The notes beneath the pieces are model-generated. The model made no database searches. It saw only the letters and a list, made by a program, of their open reading frames with translations, and had not been told where the DNA came from. Shown here piece by piece: positions 42,789 to 51,639 of a stretch of 64,000 nucleotides of DNA. The translations under genes and the position numbers were made by a program. This DNA is from UBA668 sp963720695 (GTDB taxonomy: Bacteria; Actinomycetota; Acidimicrobiia; Acidimicrobiales; Ilumatobacteraceae), in the NCBI GenBank assembly GCA_963720695.1, contig CAVRGG010000004.1, positions 1,311,695 through 1,375,694 on the forward strand, written 5' to 3'. How positions within the stretch are numbered: position 1 is the first letter of the stretch; every line of letters starts with the position of its first letter.

Positions 42789-44413
42789 ACGGGCCCCACC
42801 TGCATCGAGTCGCCTCGGCGCAGCACGAGACGGCAACGGCCGAGTCCCTCAGCCACCGCAAGGTGATGCTGTCGATGGTCTTCTCGCTGGCGCTCGTCGT
42901 CTCGGCGGTCGCGTCGCTCAACCTCGCGCTCCCGGCGATCGCGCGGGCCACCGGTGCGAGCCAGACGCAGCAGCAGTGGCTCGTGGACGGGTACGCCGTC
43001 GTCTTCGCCGGGCTGCTGTTGCCGGCGGGAGCGCTCGGTGACCGCTTCGGCCGGCGGCGCATGCTGACGATCGGCATGCTCGTGTTCGGCATCGCCTACG
43101 CCATGGCCTCGCTGACGACCGACGCGAGCGCGCTGATCGCCTGCCGCGCCGTCGCCGGCATCGGCGCCGCACTGACGATGCCCGCGACCCTGTCGATCAT
43201 CACGACGACCTTCCCTCCCGAGCAGCGATCTCGCGCCGTCGGCACGTGGGCCGGGGTCGCCGGGGGCGGCGCCGTCATCGGCTTGCTGCTGTCGGGCACG
43301 CTCCTCGAGGTCGGCACGTGGCGATGGGTCTTCGTCGCCAACGCCGTATGGGCGCTCGTCGCGCTCGTGCTGGCAGCCGCGTGGGCGCCCGAATCCCGCG
43401 ATGAGCACGCAGTCGGTGTCGACCCCATCGGTGGGCTCCTCTCGGCGGGTGGGCTGTCCGCAGCCGTCTACGCCACGATCGAAGGCCCCCACCGCGGTTG
43501 GAGCGATCACCTCGTCGTCGGCGGCTTCGTCGTCGGCGCGATCGGGCTGATCGGCTTCGTCCTGTGGGAACTGACCCGGGACGAACCGCTGCTCGACCCG
43601 CGGCTGTTCCGCAGGCCGGGGTTCGCGAGCGGGAGCCTGTCGATCATGCTCCAGTTCCTCGCGTTCTTCGGGTTCATCTTCATCGGGCTCCAGTACCTCC
43701 AACTGGTCCTCGACTACTCGCCGCTGCGGGCGGCTCTGGCCTTCGTCCCGATGGGCATGACCATCGGAGCGCTGTCGCGGCAGCTCGCCCCCCGACTGTC
43801 GCGACGGATCGGCGGCGCACGCACCAACTCGCTCGGTCTCGGCATCGCCGCCGTCGGGTTCTGCGTGCTGGCCGGCCTCGGCTCGTCGAGCTCGTACTGG
43901 TACGTCTTCGCCGGACTGGTGACGCTCGGCGCGGGCATGGGCATCGCGACCACACCCGCCACCTCGGCGATCGTGGCGTCGCTGCCGGACTCGAAGCAGG
44001 GCGTGGCCTCCGCCGTGAACGACGCCGCACGCGAGATCGGCGGAGCGGTCGGCATCGCGGTACTGGGCAGTGTGCTCACGAGCGGCTACCACGACGGCAT
44101 CGAGCCGGCCACGGTGAACCTCCCGCCCGAGGCCGCGGCGCACGCACACGAGTCGCTCGCGTTCGTGGTTCACGCCGCTGACCGACTCGGCCCGGCCGGC
44201 ACGGAACTCGTCGAGACCGCCCGCTCTGCGTTCGTCGACGGCCTCCAGTCGGCGATGTGGATCGCTGCGGCGATCATGGCGGCCGGCGCGGTCACCACGG
44301 CGCTGCTCCATCGTCACGACGATCGCATCGCCGACCCCGACGTACTGGCCCACAGCGACCAACTCGCGCCCGCGCTCACCTGGTCCACCGCGAGCGCCGG
44401 TGCCGCCGAATGA
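42785..44413 (+). CDS. MFS transporter, DHA2 (EmrB/QacA) family
   Basis: The 542-residue protein has fourteen predicted helices. The motif A loop reads GALGDRFGRRRML, and motif C-type GVAGGGAVIGLLLSG lies in helix 5. The WLVDGYAVVFAGLLLPAGALGDR opening is classic DHA2. It is expected to expel drugs or metabolites using the proton gradient. It is translationally coupled upstream to a microprotein and downstream to a monooxygenase-like gene (ATGA in both cases). Confidence 0.92.
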   Translation: MNGPHLHRVASAQHETATAESLSHRKVMLSMVFSLALVVSAVASLNLALPAIARATGASQTQQQWLVDGYAVVFAGLLLPAGALGDRFGRRRMLTIGMLVFGIAYAMASLTTDASALIACRAVAGIGAALTMPATLSIITTTFPPEQRSRAVGTWAGVAGGGAVIGLLLSGTLLEVGTWRWVFVANAVWALVALVLAAAWAPESRDEHAVGVDPIGGLLSAGGLSAAVYATIEGPHRGWSDHLVVGGFVVGAIGLIGFVLWELTRDEPLLDPRLFRRPGFASGSLSIMLQFLAFFGFIFIGLQYLQLVLDYSPLRAALAFVPMGMTIGALSRQLAPRLSRRIGGARTNSLGLGIAAVGFCVLAGLGSSSSYWYVFAGLVTLGAGMGIATTPATSAIVASLPDSKQGVASAVNDAAREIGGAVGIAVLGSVLTSGYHDGIEPATVNLPPEAAAHAHESLAFVVHAADRLGPAGTELVETARSAFVDGLQSAMWIAAAIMAAGAVTTALLHRHDDRIADPDVLAHSDQLAPALTWSTASAGAAE

Positions 44414-44712
44414 TCGCGAGGACGTGGCGGGGGCACGTCGACGCCAGCGACGCCGACGAATACCTCGAGCTGATGAGATCCGTCGCCCTACCGGACAACC
44501 GCAACGCACCGGGCAACCTCGCCGCCTACGTGTTCGTGCGTCGCGGCCCGGCGGTGGCGGAGTTCACGATGCTCACCCTGTGGGAATCCGCAGCCGCGAT
44601 CGCCCAGTTCGCCGGCGACCCGCCTCGACGTGTCAAGTACTACCCCTTCGACCGCGGCTTCCTGCTCGCCCTGCCCCCCGATGCCGAACACCTCGAGGCG
44701 TTCGACGCCTGA
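44410..44712 (+). CDS. antibiotic biosynthesis monooxygenase (ABM)-like protein
   Basis: The 100-residue dimeric alpha-beta barrel candidate has TWRGHVDASDADEYLELM, the GNLAAYVFVRRGPAVAEFTMLTLWESAAAIAQFAG core and YYPFDRGFLLALP near the end. This matches small ABM-like cofactorless oxygenases or their non-catalytic relatives. It overlaps the MFS stop by ATGA, so transporter and enzyme probably act on the same compound. Confidence 0.75.
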   Translation: MIARTWRGHVDASDADEYLELMRSVALPDNRNAPGNLAAYVFVRRGPAVAEFTMLTLWESAAAIAQFAGDPPRRVKYYPFDRGFLLALPPDAEHLEAFDA

Positions 44713-44735
44713 ACCCGACGCTGGGCGCGACGCGG

Positions 44736-47672
44736 TCAGCGTTCGGGTTCGACCGATGCCAGCTCGGTGACGAAGTGCTCGACCTGCTCGACGATCCACG
44801 GGTCACCGGCTCGGGTCGCGGCCTCGGCCGCCGACTGTGCGGCAGCACGCGCCGCCACCCCGTCACCCTGCTGTGCGAGGCACGCTCCGAGATCGATCCA
44901 ACAGAGCGCGGCCTGGCCGACCCCGACACCTCCCGCACCGTTCTCGAACGCGGCGATGGCCGCGCGGAGCTGATCCTGACCCTGTTCGACGTGGTCGAGC
45001 GCGAGGTTGGCGAGTCCGGCGCTGCGCAGCACGTAACCGTCCACGACCGGCATGAAGCCGCCGCCGCTCGAGGCGAGCGCGGCCCGAGCCAGTCGCTCCG
45101 CCTCGGCGACATCGCCTTCGATCAGGCGTGCGTGGGCAAGGCGAGCCGTGGCACCGGCGACGACGCCGGGTGCACGACCCTCGCGACCGAGCTCGCGGAG
45201 CTGGGCGTGCATGTCGGCATACAGCCCGACGTCGCCCTGCCTGATCGCGAGCTCGCCGAGGCGGCTCACCGCCAGGATCGAACCGAGATGGTCCCGCCGG
45301 CGGCCGAACTCGGTGATCGCGGAGCGAAGGCACGCGGACGCCCGGTCGCCGTCACCGATCACCAACGACACCGCACCCTCGGCGAAGCTCACGTAGCCGA
45401 GCGCGGTCGGATTGCTCGCCGCCTGGAAGTGCGTGCGCGCCTCGTCGACCCAACGTGACCACTCGCCGTCATGCACGTAGCCGGCGGCCAGCACCCGTTG
45501 CACACACAACCGGCCGAGGCGGTTCGGATCACCGATCGCCGCCTCCAGCGCAGCGGCCTCCGTCATCGAGCTGCGAGCGCGAGCGTCGTCCTGCAACATC
45601 GTCGCGAACAGACCCATCCACCCGAGCGCCGACGCACGCAGCTCCGTGCGCGCTGTGTCCGCTGCGGCGAGCGCGGCCGCGAGCAGTTCGAATCCTTGCG
45701 ACACCCGCATGCTGCCGAACCAGAACGCGGCGAGGGAGTTGGTGATCTCGAGGGCCAGCTCCGGGTCGTTCGCGACCGCCCACTCGACGGCGTCGCGAAC
45801 GGCGACGTGCTCGTCCTCCACCGCAGCGACCATCGCGCCGGTCGTCTCGGCACCGAACTCCACCGTTGCCGCCAGACCGGCAACCCAGCGCGCGTGAGCG
45901 AGGTGGGTCTCGTGCTCCTCGCCCAGGTCGTGGAGGCGTGACGAAGCGAAGTCGGCGAGCGTCTGGAGCATCCGGAATCGTGTCGTCGGTGACGACCGGT
46001 CGGCGACGATGAGTGACTTGTCGACCAGGCGGAACAGGAGGGTCTCCACGTCGGGCAGGTCGCCGACGCCACACACCGCGGTGGCGGCGTCTGCGGTGGC
46101 ACCGTCGCCGAACACGGAGAGCCGTTCGAACATGCGGCGCTCGGGCGCGTCGAGCAGCTGGTAGCTCCAGTCGGCCACGTCGCCGAGGCTGCGGCGATCG
46201 CCTCTCGTCGAGCCGAGCAGCCCGGTGCCCTCGCCGAGGCGGGCGAGCAGCTCGCCGAGTCGGAGGTGCCGCGCCCGGGCCGCCGCCAACTCCAACGCCA
46301 GCGGAAGGCGATCGAGACGCGCGCACAGGACGTCGACCAACTCCCGGTCTGCGTCGAGGTGGGCGTCGGCGCCCTCGGCGTGCATCTCGAAGAAGGCGCG
46401 CGCCGCGTCGACACCAAGCGGCTCGACGGCGATGACCCGTTCGGACTCGACGCCCAGCGGCTCGCGGCTGGTCGCGAGGACTCGCAACCCCTCGCAGCGG
46501 GGCAGCAGATGGCTGATGGCCGCGGCCACCGCCTCCAGCACGTGCTCGCAGTTGTCGAGGACGAGCAGGGCTTCGCGGCTCATCAGCACGGTCGTCGCCC
46601 GGGCCAACAGGTCATCGCCTGCAGGCGCATCGACGCCCAGGCACTGCAGGATCGAGGTCAGCAACTCGGCGGGGGACGAGGTGCTCCGCAGGTCGGTCCA
46701 CCAGACACCGTCGGCGAGCCGCCCCTGCTCCTTCGCGCACACCTCGAGTGCGAGTCTGGTCTTGCCGACCCCACCCGGACCGGTGAGCGTGACGCATCGG
46801 TGACCCTCGAGCTGGTCGATGATGCGCCGCAGCTCGGTCTGACGCCCGATGCACGGACCCGTGGCGTAGCGCATGTTGCCGCTGCGTCGAAACCCGTCGC
46901 CGACCGGGCGCCCCGAGGTGACCGCAGCGCCGATGAGCACCTCGTCGTCCTGTTCGAGAACGGCCGCCTCGAGGCGGCGGAGCTCGGGCCCGGGCTCGGC
47001 GCCGACCGCTTCGACCAGCACGTCACGCGCCCGCTGGAACGCGCGGGTCGCGTCGACCTGTCGACCCGCTCCGTAGAGGGCCTTCATGAGCTGACCCCAG
47101 CGGCGCTCACGCAGCGGATCGTCAGCGATCATCGCCTCGAGGTCACCGATCAGGCGGTGATGCTGGCCCAGTGCGAGCTGCGCGTCGATCAGGTCGTCCA
47201 GTGCGCTCTCACGCATCTCCGACAGTCGCGCTCGGATGGCATCGATCGCAGGCGTGTTCGGGGCTCCGCCGAGGGGCGGCCCCCGCCACAGCGCCGACGC
47301 CGCGGTCAACAGATCGCACGCTTCGTCGGGTGGGGCACGGCGCGCTCGCTCGACCAGATCCTCGAAGCGGAACAGGTCGATCCGGTCGCGTGGGACTCCG
47401 AGCTCGTAGCCGGCAGGCCGGGTCACCACGATGGATGTCGAGGCGATCTGCGACGTCGCCTTGCGCAGCTTGGACACGACACCTTGCACCACGTTCTGTC
47501 CGTGGATCTCCTGCTCACCCCACAGCACGTCGATGAGCCGCTGGGGCGTCAGCACGCGGCCCGCCTCGATCGCGAGCACACCGAGCAGGCCACGCATCTT
47601 CGCCCCTGTGAGTTCGACGCGTTCGCCGGCCTGATCCACCAACTCGACCGGCCCGAGCAGACGGACCTCCAT
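44736..47672 (-). CDS. AfsR/SARP-type transcriptional regulator (wHTH-BTAD-NB-ARC-TPR)
   Basis: The 978-residue protein has an OmpR-like winged helix (about 1-90, MEVRLLGPVELV and TPQRLIDVLWGEQ), BTAD (about 95-240), an NB-ARC-type ATPase with Walker A LTGPGGVGKTRLA (about 300) and LLVLDNCEHVLEA, and a C-terminal TPR-like region. Such proteins activate secondary metabolism or stress regulons when their ATPase is occupied. It converges with the MFS operon, leaving 23 bp. It shares the N-terminal architecture of the giant regulator at 10740-15801 but has no kinase or propeller. Confidence 0.9.
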   Translation of the reverse strand: MEVRLLGPVELVDQAGERVELTGAKMRGLLGVLAIEAGRVLTPQRLIDVLWGEQEIHGQNVVQGVVSKLRKATSQIASTSIVVTRPAGYELGVPRDRIDLFRFEDLVERARRAPPDEACDLLTAASALWRGPPLGGAPNTPAIDAIRARLSEMRESALDDLIDAQLALGQHHRLIGDLEAMIADDPLRERRWGQLMKALYGAGRQVDATRAFQRARDVLVEAVGAEPGPELRRLEAAVLEQDDEVLIGAAVTSGRPVGDGFRRSGNMRYATGPCIGRQTELRRIIDQLEGHRCVTLTGPGGVGKTRLALEVCAKEQGRLADGVWWTDLRSTSSPAELLTSILQCLGVDAPAGDDLLARATTVLMSREALLVLDNCEHVLEAVAAAISHLLPRCEGLRVLATSREPLGVESERVIAVEPLGVDAARAFFEMHAEGADAHLDADRELVDVLCARLDRLPLALELAAARARHLRLGELLARLGEGTGLLGSTRGDRRSLGDVADWSYQLLDAPERRMFERLSVFGDGATADAATAVCGVGDLPDVETLLFRLVDKSLIVADRSSPTTRFRMLQTLADFASSRLHDLGEEHETHLAHARWVAGLAATVEFGAETTGAMVAAVEDEHVAVRDAVEWAVANDPELALEITNSLAAFWFGSMRVSQGFELLAAALAAADTARTELRASALGWMGLFATMLQDDARARSSMTEAAALEAAIGDPNRLGRLCVQRVLAAGYVHDGEWSRWVDEARTHFQAASNPTALGYVSFAEGAVSLVIGDGDRASACLRSAITEFGRRRDHLGSILAVSRLGELAIRQGDVGLYADMHAQLRELGREGRAPGVVAGATARLAHARLIEGDVAEAERLARAALASSGGGFMPVVDGYVLRSAGLANLALDHVEQGQDQLRAAIAAFENGAGGVGVGQAALCWIDLGACLAQQGDGVAARAAAQSAAEAATRAGDPWIVEQVEHFVTELASVEPER

Positions 47673-47708
47673 GCGGAAAATCTAGTCGCGGGCTGCGTCA
47701 GCTCGCGC

Positions 47709-48773
47709 TCAGCCGAGGCTGTCGTCGAGGAAGTCGACGACTCGCTGTTCCCATTCGGCCGGCTGGGTGGCGAGCCCCTCGACATGGTCGGCGCCGTCCA
47801 CGTTCCACACCTCCACCCGAGCGCTCGCGGTCGCCTGGATGGAGGACGCGGCGTGGCCCTCGTCGGCCACGTTGCCGGCGGTGATCAGCAGGAAGCGGGT
47901 GCCCGGCGACCGGGCCACCGCCGTTCGCAGGGCGATGGGCCGTGACGCGTCGGTGAGGTAGTCGGTGACGCCGTCCTGGACCTTCTCGGCCTGCTCCTGC
48001 ACCCAGCCCCGCCAGCCGTAGACCTCGGAGAGCCAGGCCTTGTCGGCCGCCTGGCGGGCGGTCGCTCCTTCGGCCACCACGGCTCGGATGCGCGGGTCGG
48101 CGGCCGCCGCGCCGATGGCCTCCTCACCGCCCATCGAGAACCCGACGACGCCGATCCGGCCGGGGTCGACCTCGGGACGGGACGCCAGATACGCGGTGCC
48201 GGCGGTGATGTCGAGATCGCCGTACCAGCCGAAGTCCATCGCCCTGCCGCCGCTGTCGCCATGGCCGCGGGCGTCGATCAGCACCAGTGAGTAGCCGTGG
48301 CGGGACAGCACCGCGGCCTGGTCGAGCACATCGGATCGGGTGGAGCCGGCACCGTGCACGACCACCAGTCCGGCGCCGTTGGTTCCCGGCAGGTACCAGG
48401 CGGCGAGCTCGACGCCGTCGGTGGTGGTCAGCGTCACCGACTCGTAGGTCAACCCGACCGTCTCCGGTGTCGAGGTGATGTGCGTGGTCGGCACATTCGT
48501 GGCGGCCACTGCCGGCGCGACGATCGACACCGTCGTCACGAACAGCGCCAGCAGGCCGGCACCGCCCGCCCATGCCCCGAGCCGACGCCGAGCGCGCAGG
48601 GCCCACACGGCACCGAGGCCGACGAGCGCCACACCCGCCAGCACCAGCACGACCGACGCGACCGCCATGGCGGTGAGGCCGTTCTTGATCGGATGCGGCA
48701 ACAGACCGACGCCGACCGCAGCGGCGATCGAACCGACGGCGAAGAGGAGGAACCCGAGACGGCGGCGGCTCAA
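47709..48773 (-). CDS. membrane-anchored alpha/beta hydrolase
   Basis: The 354-residue protein has three N-terminal transmembrane helices (about 5-100) and an extracytoplasmic alpha/beta hydrolase domain with VVHGAGSTRSD, IDARGHGDSGG, the GFSMGG nucleophile elbow (Ser) and a C-terminal GADHVEGL His motif. It starts at TTG 48773, overlapping the stop of a small upstream frame (TTGA). It resembles dienelactone hydrolase-type serine esterases; substrate is unknown. Confidence 0.8.
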   Translation of the reverse strand: MSRRRLGFLLFAVGSIAAAVGVGLLPHPIKNGLTAMAVASVVLVLAGVALVGLGAVWALRARRRLGAWAGGAGLLALFVTTVSIVAPAVAATNVPTTHITSTPETVGLTYESVTLTTTDGVELAAWYLPGTNGAGLVVVHGAGSTRSDVLDQAAVLSRHGYSLVLIDARGHGDSGGRAMDFGWYGDLDITAGTAYLASRPEVDPGRIGVVGFSMGGEEAIGAAAADPRIRAVVAEGATARQAADKAWLSEVYGWRGWVQEQAEKVQDGVTDYLTDASRPIALRTAVARSPGTRFLLITAGNVADEGHAASSIQATASARVEVWNVDGADHVEGLATQPAEWEQRVVDFLDDSLG

Positions 48774-49065
48774 CGCAACTCGCCGCGAGGCGGCGATGGA
48801 CGCGCTCGCCGGCCGCCAGACACGCCGGCTGGACGAGCGAGAACGCTCCGCTCACGACGATCTGGACGACCGTTCCGCCGATCAGCAGGAGTCCGGCGAT
48901 CAGGGCCAGGTCGCCGGTTCTCGGTCCCCCCGCCCAGGCCGGCCGGGGTCGAGGTGTTCGCGCGTTGGTGGTGGACTCCTCCACGACGACGACCTCCTGA
49001 CCGGCCGCGGATCGGTGCTGCCGGGCCCGAGGCGCCGTCGCGCCAACGGTGCTCGGCCGCAGCAT
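48770..49065 (-). pseudogene. small single-helix membrane protein, frame disrupted near its end
   Basis: ATG 49065 follows AGGAGAG. The frame encodes a polar N-terminus (QEVVVVEESTTNART) and a clear transmembrane helix (DLALIAGLLLIGGTVVQIVV). It then runs without stop through the next gene. A different frame ends at TGA 48770, which overlaps the TTG start of the hydrolase. One indel near 48830-48850 would give a protein of about 98 residues coupled to the hydrolase. Confidence 0.35.
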
Positions 49066-49104
49066 CCACTCTCCTACCGACGCCGTCGGGCGTGCAGAGC
49101 CGAA

Positions 49105-49329
49105 GGTCCCGGCAAGTACGTCGAGCAGGCACGCATCGAGGTCGCTCGAGGGCTCGTCGAACACGAGCAGATCGGTCTGGCAGCAGTCGCCGCCCGGTGC
49201 GGCTTCCGCAGCCCGGAGACGCTCATCCGAGCCTTCACGCGCGTCGTCGGCCTCACACCCGCCCAGTACCGCGATCGGTACCCCATCGGACCCGTGTTCG
49301 ATCGTGAGGACGGCCAGCCCACGACCTGA
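49105..49329 (+). pseudogene. AraC/GlxA-type regulator, 3' remnant
   Basis: About 74 codons encode only the second helix-turn-helix of an AraC family protein: GPGKYVEQARIEVARGL, LAAVAARCGFRSPETLIRAFTRVVGLTPAQYRDRYP. The sequence upstream in this frame is unrelated (it is antisense to the small membrane protein). There is no start codon for a complete domain, so this is a truncated gene end. Confidence 0.75.
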
Positions 49330-49492
49330 GAGCGACCTGGTCGACGACCTGGCCCACGAATCGGCCCGTTCAGGACCGGGGGACGTCTGCCACTGCTCGT
49401 GGTATGGGATCGTCTCGGCGCTCGGAAATGCAGCCGCCGGCGGCGCTGTGGCTGTGGTAGATCTGCAGCGCCAATCTCCATAGGAGGATGTC

Positions 49493-49603
49493 ATGCGTCA
49501 AGCGTTGCTGTTCATCGATCTGGGAAGTGATGCCGATCTGGAGGACGTGACGCGAGATGGCAATGTTGAACCTGGGGATCCTGGCGCATGTCGACGCTGG
49601 TAA
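49493..49603 (+). CDS. 36-codon leader ORF overlapping the ribosomal protection gene
   Basis: ATG 49493 sits 5 nt after AGGAGG (49482-49487), the best ribosome binding site in this region. The frame, MRQALLFIDLGSDADLEDV onward, stops at 49603, past the ATG (49557) of the Tet(M)-like gene. It is probably a leader peptide whose translation controls access to or transcription into the main gene, by analogy with the tet(M) leader. Function is inferred from position only. Confidence 0.5.
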   Translation: MRQALLFIDLGSDADLEDVTRDGNVEPGDPGACRRW

Positions 49604-51551
49604 GACGACACTGACCGAGCAGCTGCTGTACGCGGCTGGAGTCATCGATGAGGTCGGTCGCGTGGACAGCGGAACCACACAGACGGACTCGCTCGCGCTG
49701 GAGCGCCAACGCGGCATCACGATCAAGTCCGCTGTGGTGTCATTCGCGATCGACGGTGTGACGATCAATCTCATCGACACGCCGGGACACCCGGATTTCA
49801 TTGCCGAGGTCGAACGCGCGCTCGGCGTGCTCGACGGTGCCATCCTGGTCGTCTCGGCGGTCGAAGGAGTCCAGTCACAGACGCTGCTGCTGTTTCGTGC
49901 GCTGCGCCGGCTGCGCGTGCCAACGGTCGTGTTCGTGAACAAGATCGATCGTGTCGGAGCGGACGACCGACGGGTGCGCGAGGCAATCGCGCAACGTCTC
50001 GACGCGAACGTTCTCGCGATGGGTGCCGTACGGCGCGTCGGCACGAGGGATGCCGGATTCACCATCCATGACCTGCGCGACCCGACGTTCGCCGCGGCCG
50101 CAGCAGAGGTGTTGGCCGACAACGACGACACGATCATGCGCGGCTACCTCGACGGAACGCCGGGCGCTCCGGATGTGCTTGCCCAGGCAATCGCCGAACA
50201 GACCTCCCAGTTCCAGATCCTCCCGGTGTTCTTCGGCGCTGCATTGACAGGCGTCGGAGTCGACGACCTGTTGCACGCCATCCCGAAGGTGTTGCGCTCC
50301 GTGGAGGGCGACACGGACGGGCTCGCGTCGGGAGCGGTGTTCAAGATCGAGCGAGGAGCCGGCGGCGAGAAGATCGCCTTCGTGCGCATGTTCTCGGGCA
50401 CCCTGCGGACCCGAGATCGACTCAGGTTCGGCGGTGACACCCCGCACCTCGACACGGTGACCGGCATCGAAGTGTTCGCTCGAGGCACGACGGTCGCGCT
50501 CCCCGCAACGCAGGCGGGTGAGATCGCCAAAGTCCACGGTCTCTCGACCGCGCGCATCGGTGACACCTTCGGCCCGACGGCACACCCGACTGGCCAGGTC
50601 TTCGCCCCACCCACACTCGAGACAGCGATCGTGCCACGCCACGCCGCTCAGAAGCGGGCAGTGTTCGACGCCCTCGCCGATCTCGCCGAACAGGACCCGC
50701 TCATCAACCTCCGACAGGACGACTCGCGCCAAGAGTTGTTCCTGTCGCTGTACGGCGAAGTCCAGAAGGAGATCGTCGCCCAAACGCTTGCAGAGCACTA
50801 CGGCCTCCACATCGAGTTTCGACCGACGACACCGGTGTGCGTGGAGCGACCCAACGGGCCGGGCGAAGCCGTCGAACTGCTTCGACGGGGCCGATCGCCG
50901 GCCCACCCATTCCTTGCCACGATCGGCTTTGCGATCTCACCCCTGCCGGCCGGAACGGGCGTGACCTTCGAACTCGACGTGAGCCACAAATCGGTCCCCA
51001 CTCATGTCTTCGACACCGTCGAGGCGTTCCGAGACCTGATGCGACGAACCATCCTCGACACGCTCCGCCAAGGCATCTTCGGTTGGGAGGTCACCGACTG
51101 CCAGGTCATCATGACCGACTGTGGCTACCAGGCGCCTCCTCGCAAGTGGCCGGGCACGACGTTGTCGGACTACCGCCTTCTCACCCCGCTCGTGCTGATG
51201 GCCGCGCTCAAACGGGCCGGCACCACGGTGCACGAACCCGTGCTCGAGTTCCACATGGAGTTCCCCGCCCAGGACCTCGGCGCGATCATGTCGGTCCTCC
51301 GCAATCTCGAAGCCCGACCCAACCAGCCCGAGACCAACGGCGCGACCTGCGTGCTCAACGGGACGATCCAAGTGGCACGCTTTCATCAGCTTCAATCCCG
51401 GCTGCCGGACCTGACCCGCGGCGAGGGAACGCTCGAGTCTGCGTTCGCCGGCTACCGCCCCATCGACGGGCCGCCACCCACACGCCCACGAACCGACCGC
51501 AACCCCCTCGACCGAGCCGACTACCTCCGGCGCGTCAGCGGTAGCCCATGA
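49557..51551 (+). CDS. tet: tetracycline resistance ribosomal protection protein (Tet(M)/OtrA type GTPase)
   Basis: The 664-residue translation GTPase has G1 AHVDAGKTT (10-18), G2-region RGIT (52-55), G3 DTPGH (74-78) and G4 NKID (128-131), followed by EF-G-like domains II-V. Its length is close to Tet(M)/Tet(O) (about 640), with the short G domain that distinguishes these from EF-G. It should bind tetracycline-blocked ribosomes and release the drug. Start ATG 49557 or 49563 (MLNLGILAHVD). A leader ORF overlaps the start. Actual resistance is not demonstrated, and a native actinobacterial OtrA-like role is possible. Confidence 0.88.
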   Translation: MAMLNLGILAHVDAGKTTLTEQLLYAAGVIDEVGRVDSGTTQTDSLALERQRGITIKSAVVSFAIDGVTINLIDTPGHPDFIAEVERALGVLDGAILVVSAVEGVQSQTLLLFRALRRLRVPTVVFVNKIDRVGADDRRVREAIAQRLDANVLAMGAVRRVGTRDAGFTIHDLRDPTFAAAAAEVLADNDDTIMRGYLDGTPGAPDVLAQAIAEQTSQFQILPVFFGAALTGVGVDDLLHAIPKVLRSVEGDTDGLASGAVFKIERGAGGEKIAFVRMFSGTLRTRDRLRFGGDTPHLDTVTGIEVFARGTTVALPATQAGEIAKVHGLSTARIGDTFGPTAHPTGQVFAPPTLETAIVPRHAAQKRAVFDALADLAEQDPLINLRQDDSRQELFLSLYGEVQKEIVAQTLAEHYGLHIEFRPTTPVCVERPNGPGEAVELLRRGRSPAHPFLATIGFAISPLPAGTGVTFELDVSHKSVPTHVFDTVEAFRDLMRRTILDTLRQGIFGWEVTDCQVIMTDCGYQAPPRKWPGTTLSDYRLLTPLVLMAALKRAGTTVHEPVLEFHMEFPAQDLGAIMSVLRNLEARPNQPETNGATCVLNGTIQVARFHQLQSRLPDLTRGEGTLESAFAGYRPIDGPPPTRPRTDRNPLDRADYLRRVSGSP

Positions 51552-51639
51552 ACGTCGCACTGTCCGAGCGTCCTCCGACCGGGGCGTGACGATCACCTGT
51601 CGAACTGCGTCCCTGATGAACCGACGGGTGCGCTGCGGC

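Noticed and set aside
42680..44509. 609-codon minus-strand frame opposite the MFS gene
   Set aside because: Shadow translation; no membrane segments or motifs, while the plus strand is a clear 14-helix DHA2 transporter.
46266..47945. 559-codon plus-strand frame opposite the AfsR-type regulator
   Set aside because: Antisense of BTAD and NB-ARC motifs; no start signal.
49557..51551. elongation factor G (fusA) paralogue
   Set aside because: The protein is about 660 rather than 700 residues, with a Tet(M)-type compact G domain, and has no ribosomal protein or EF-Tu gene beside it.
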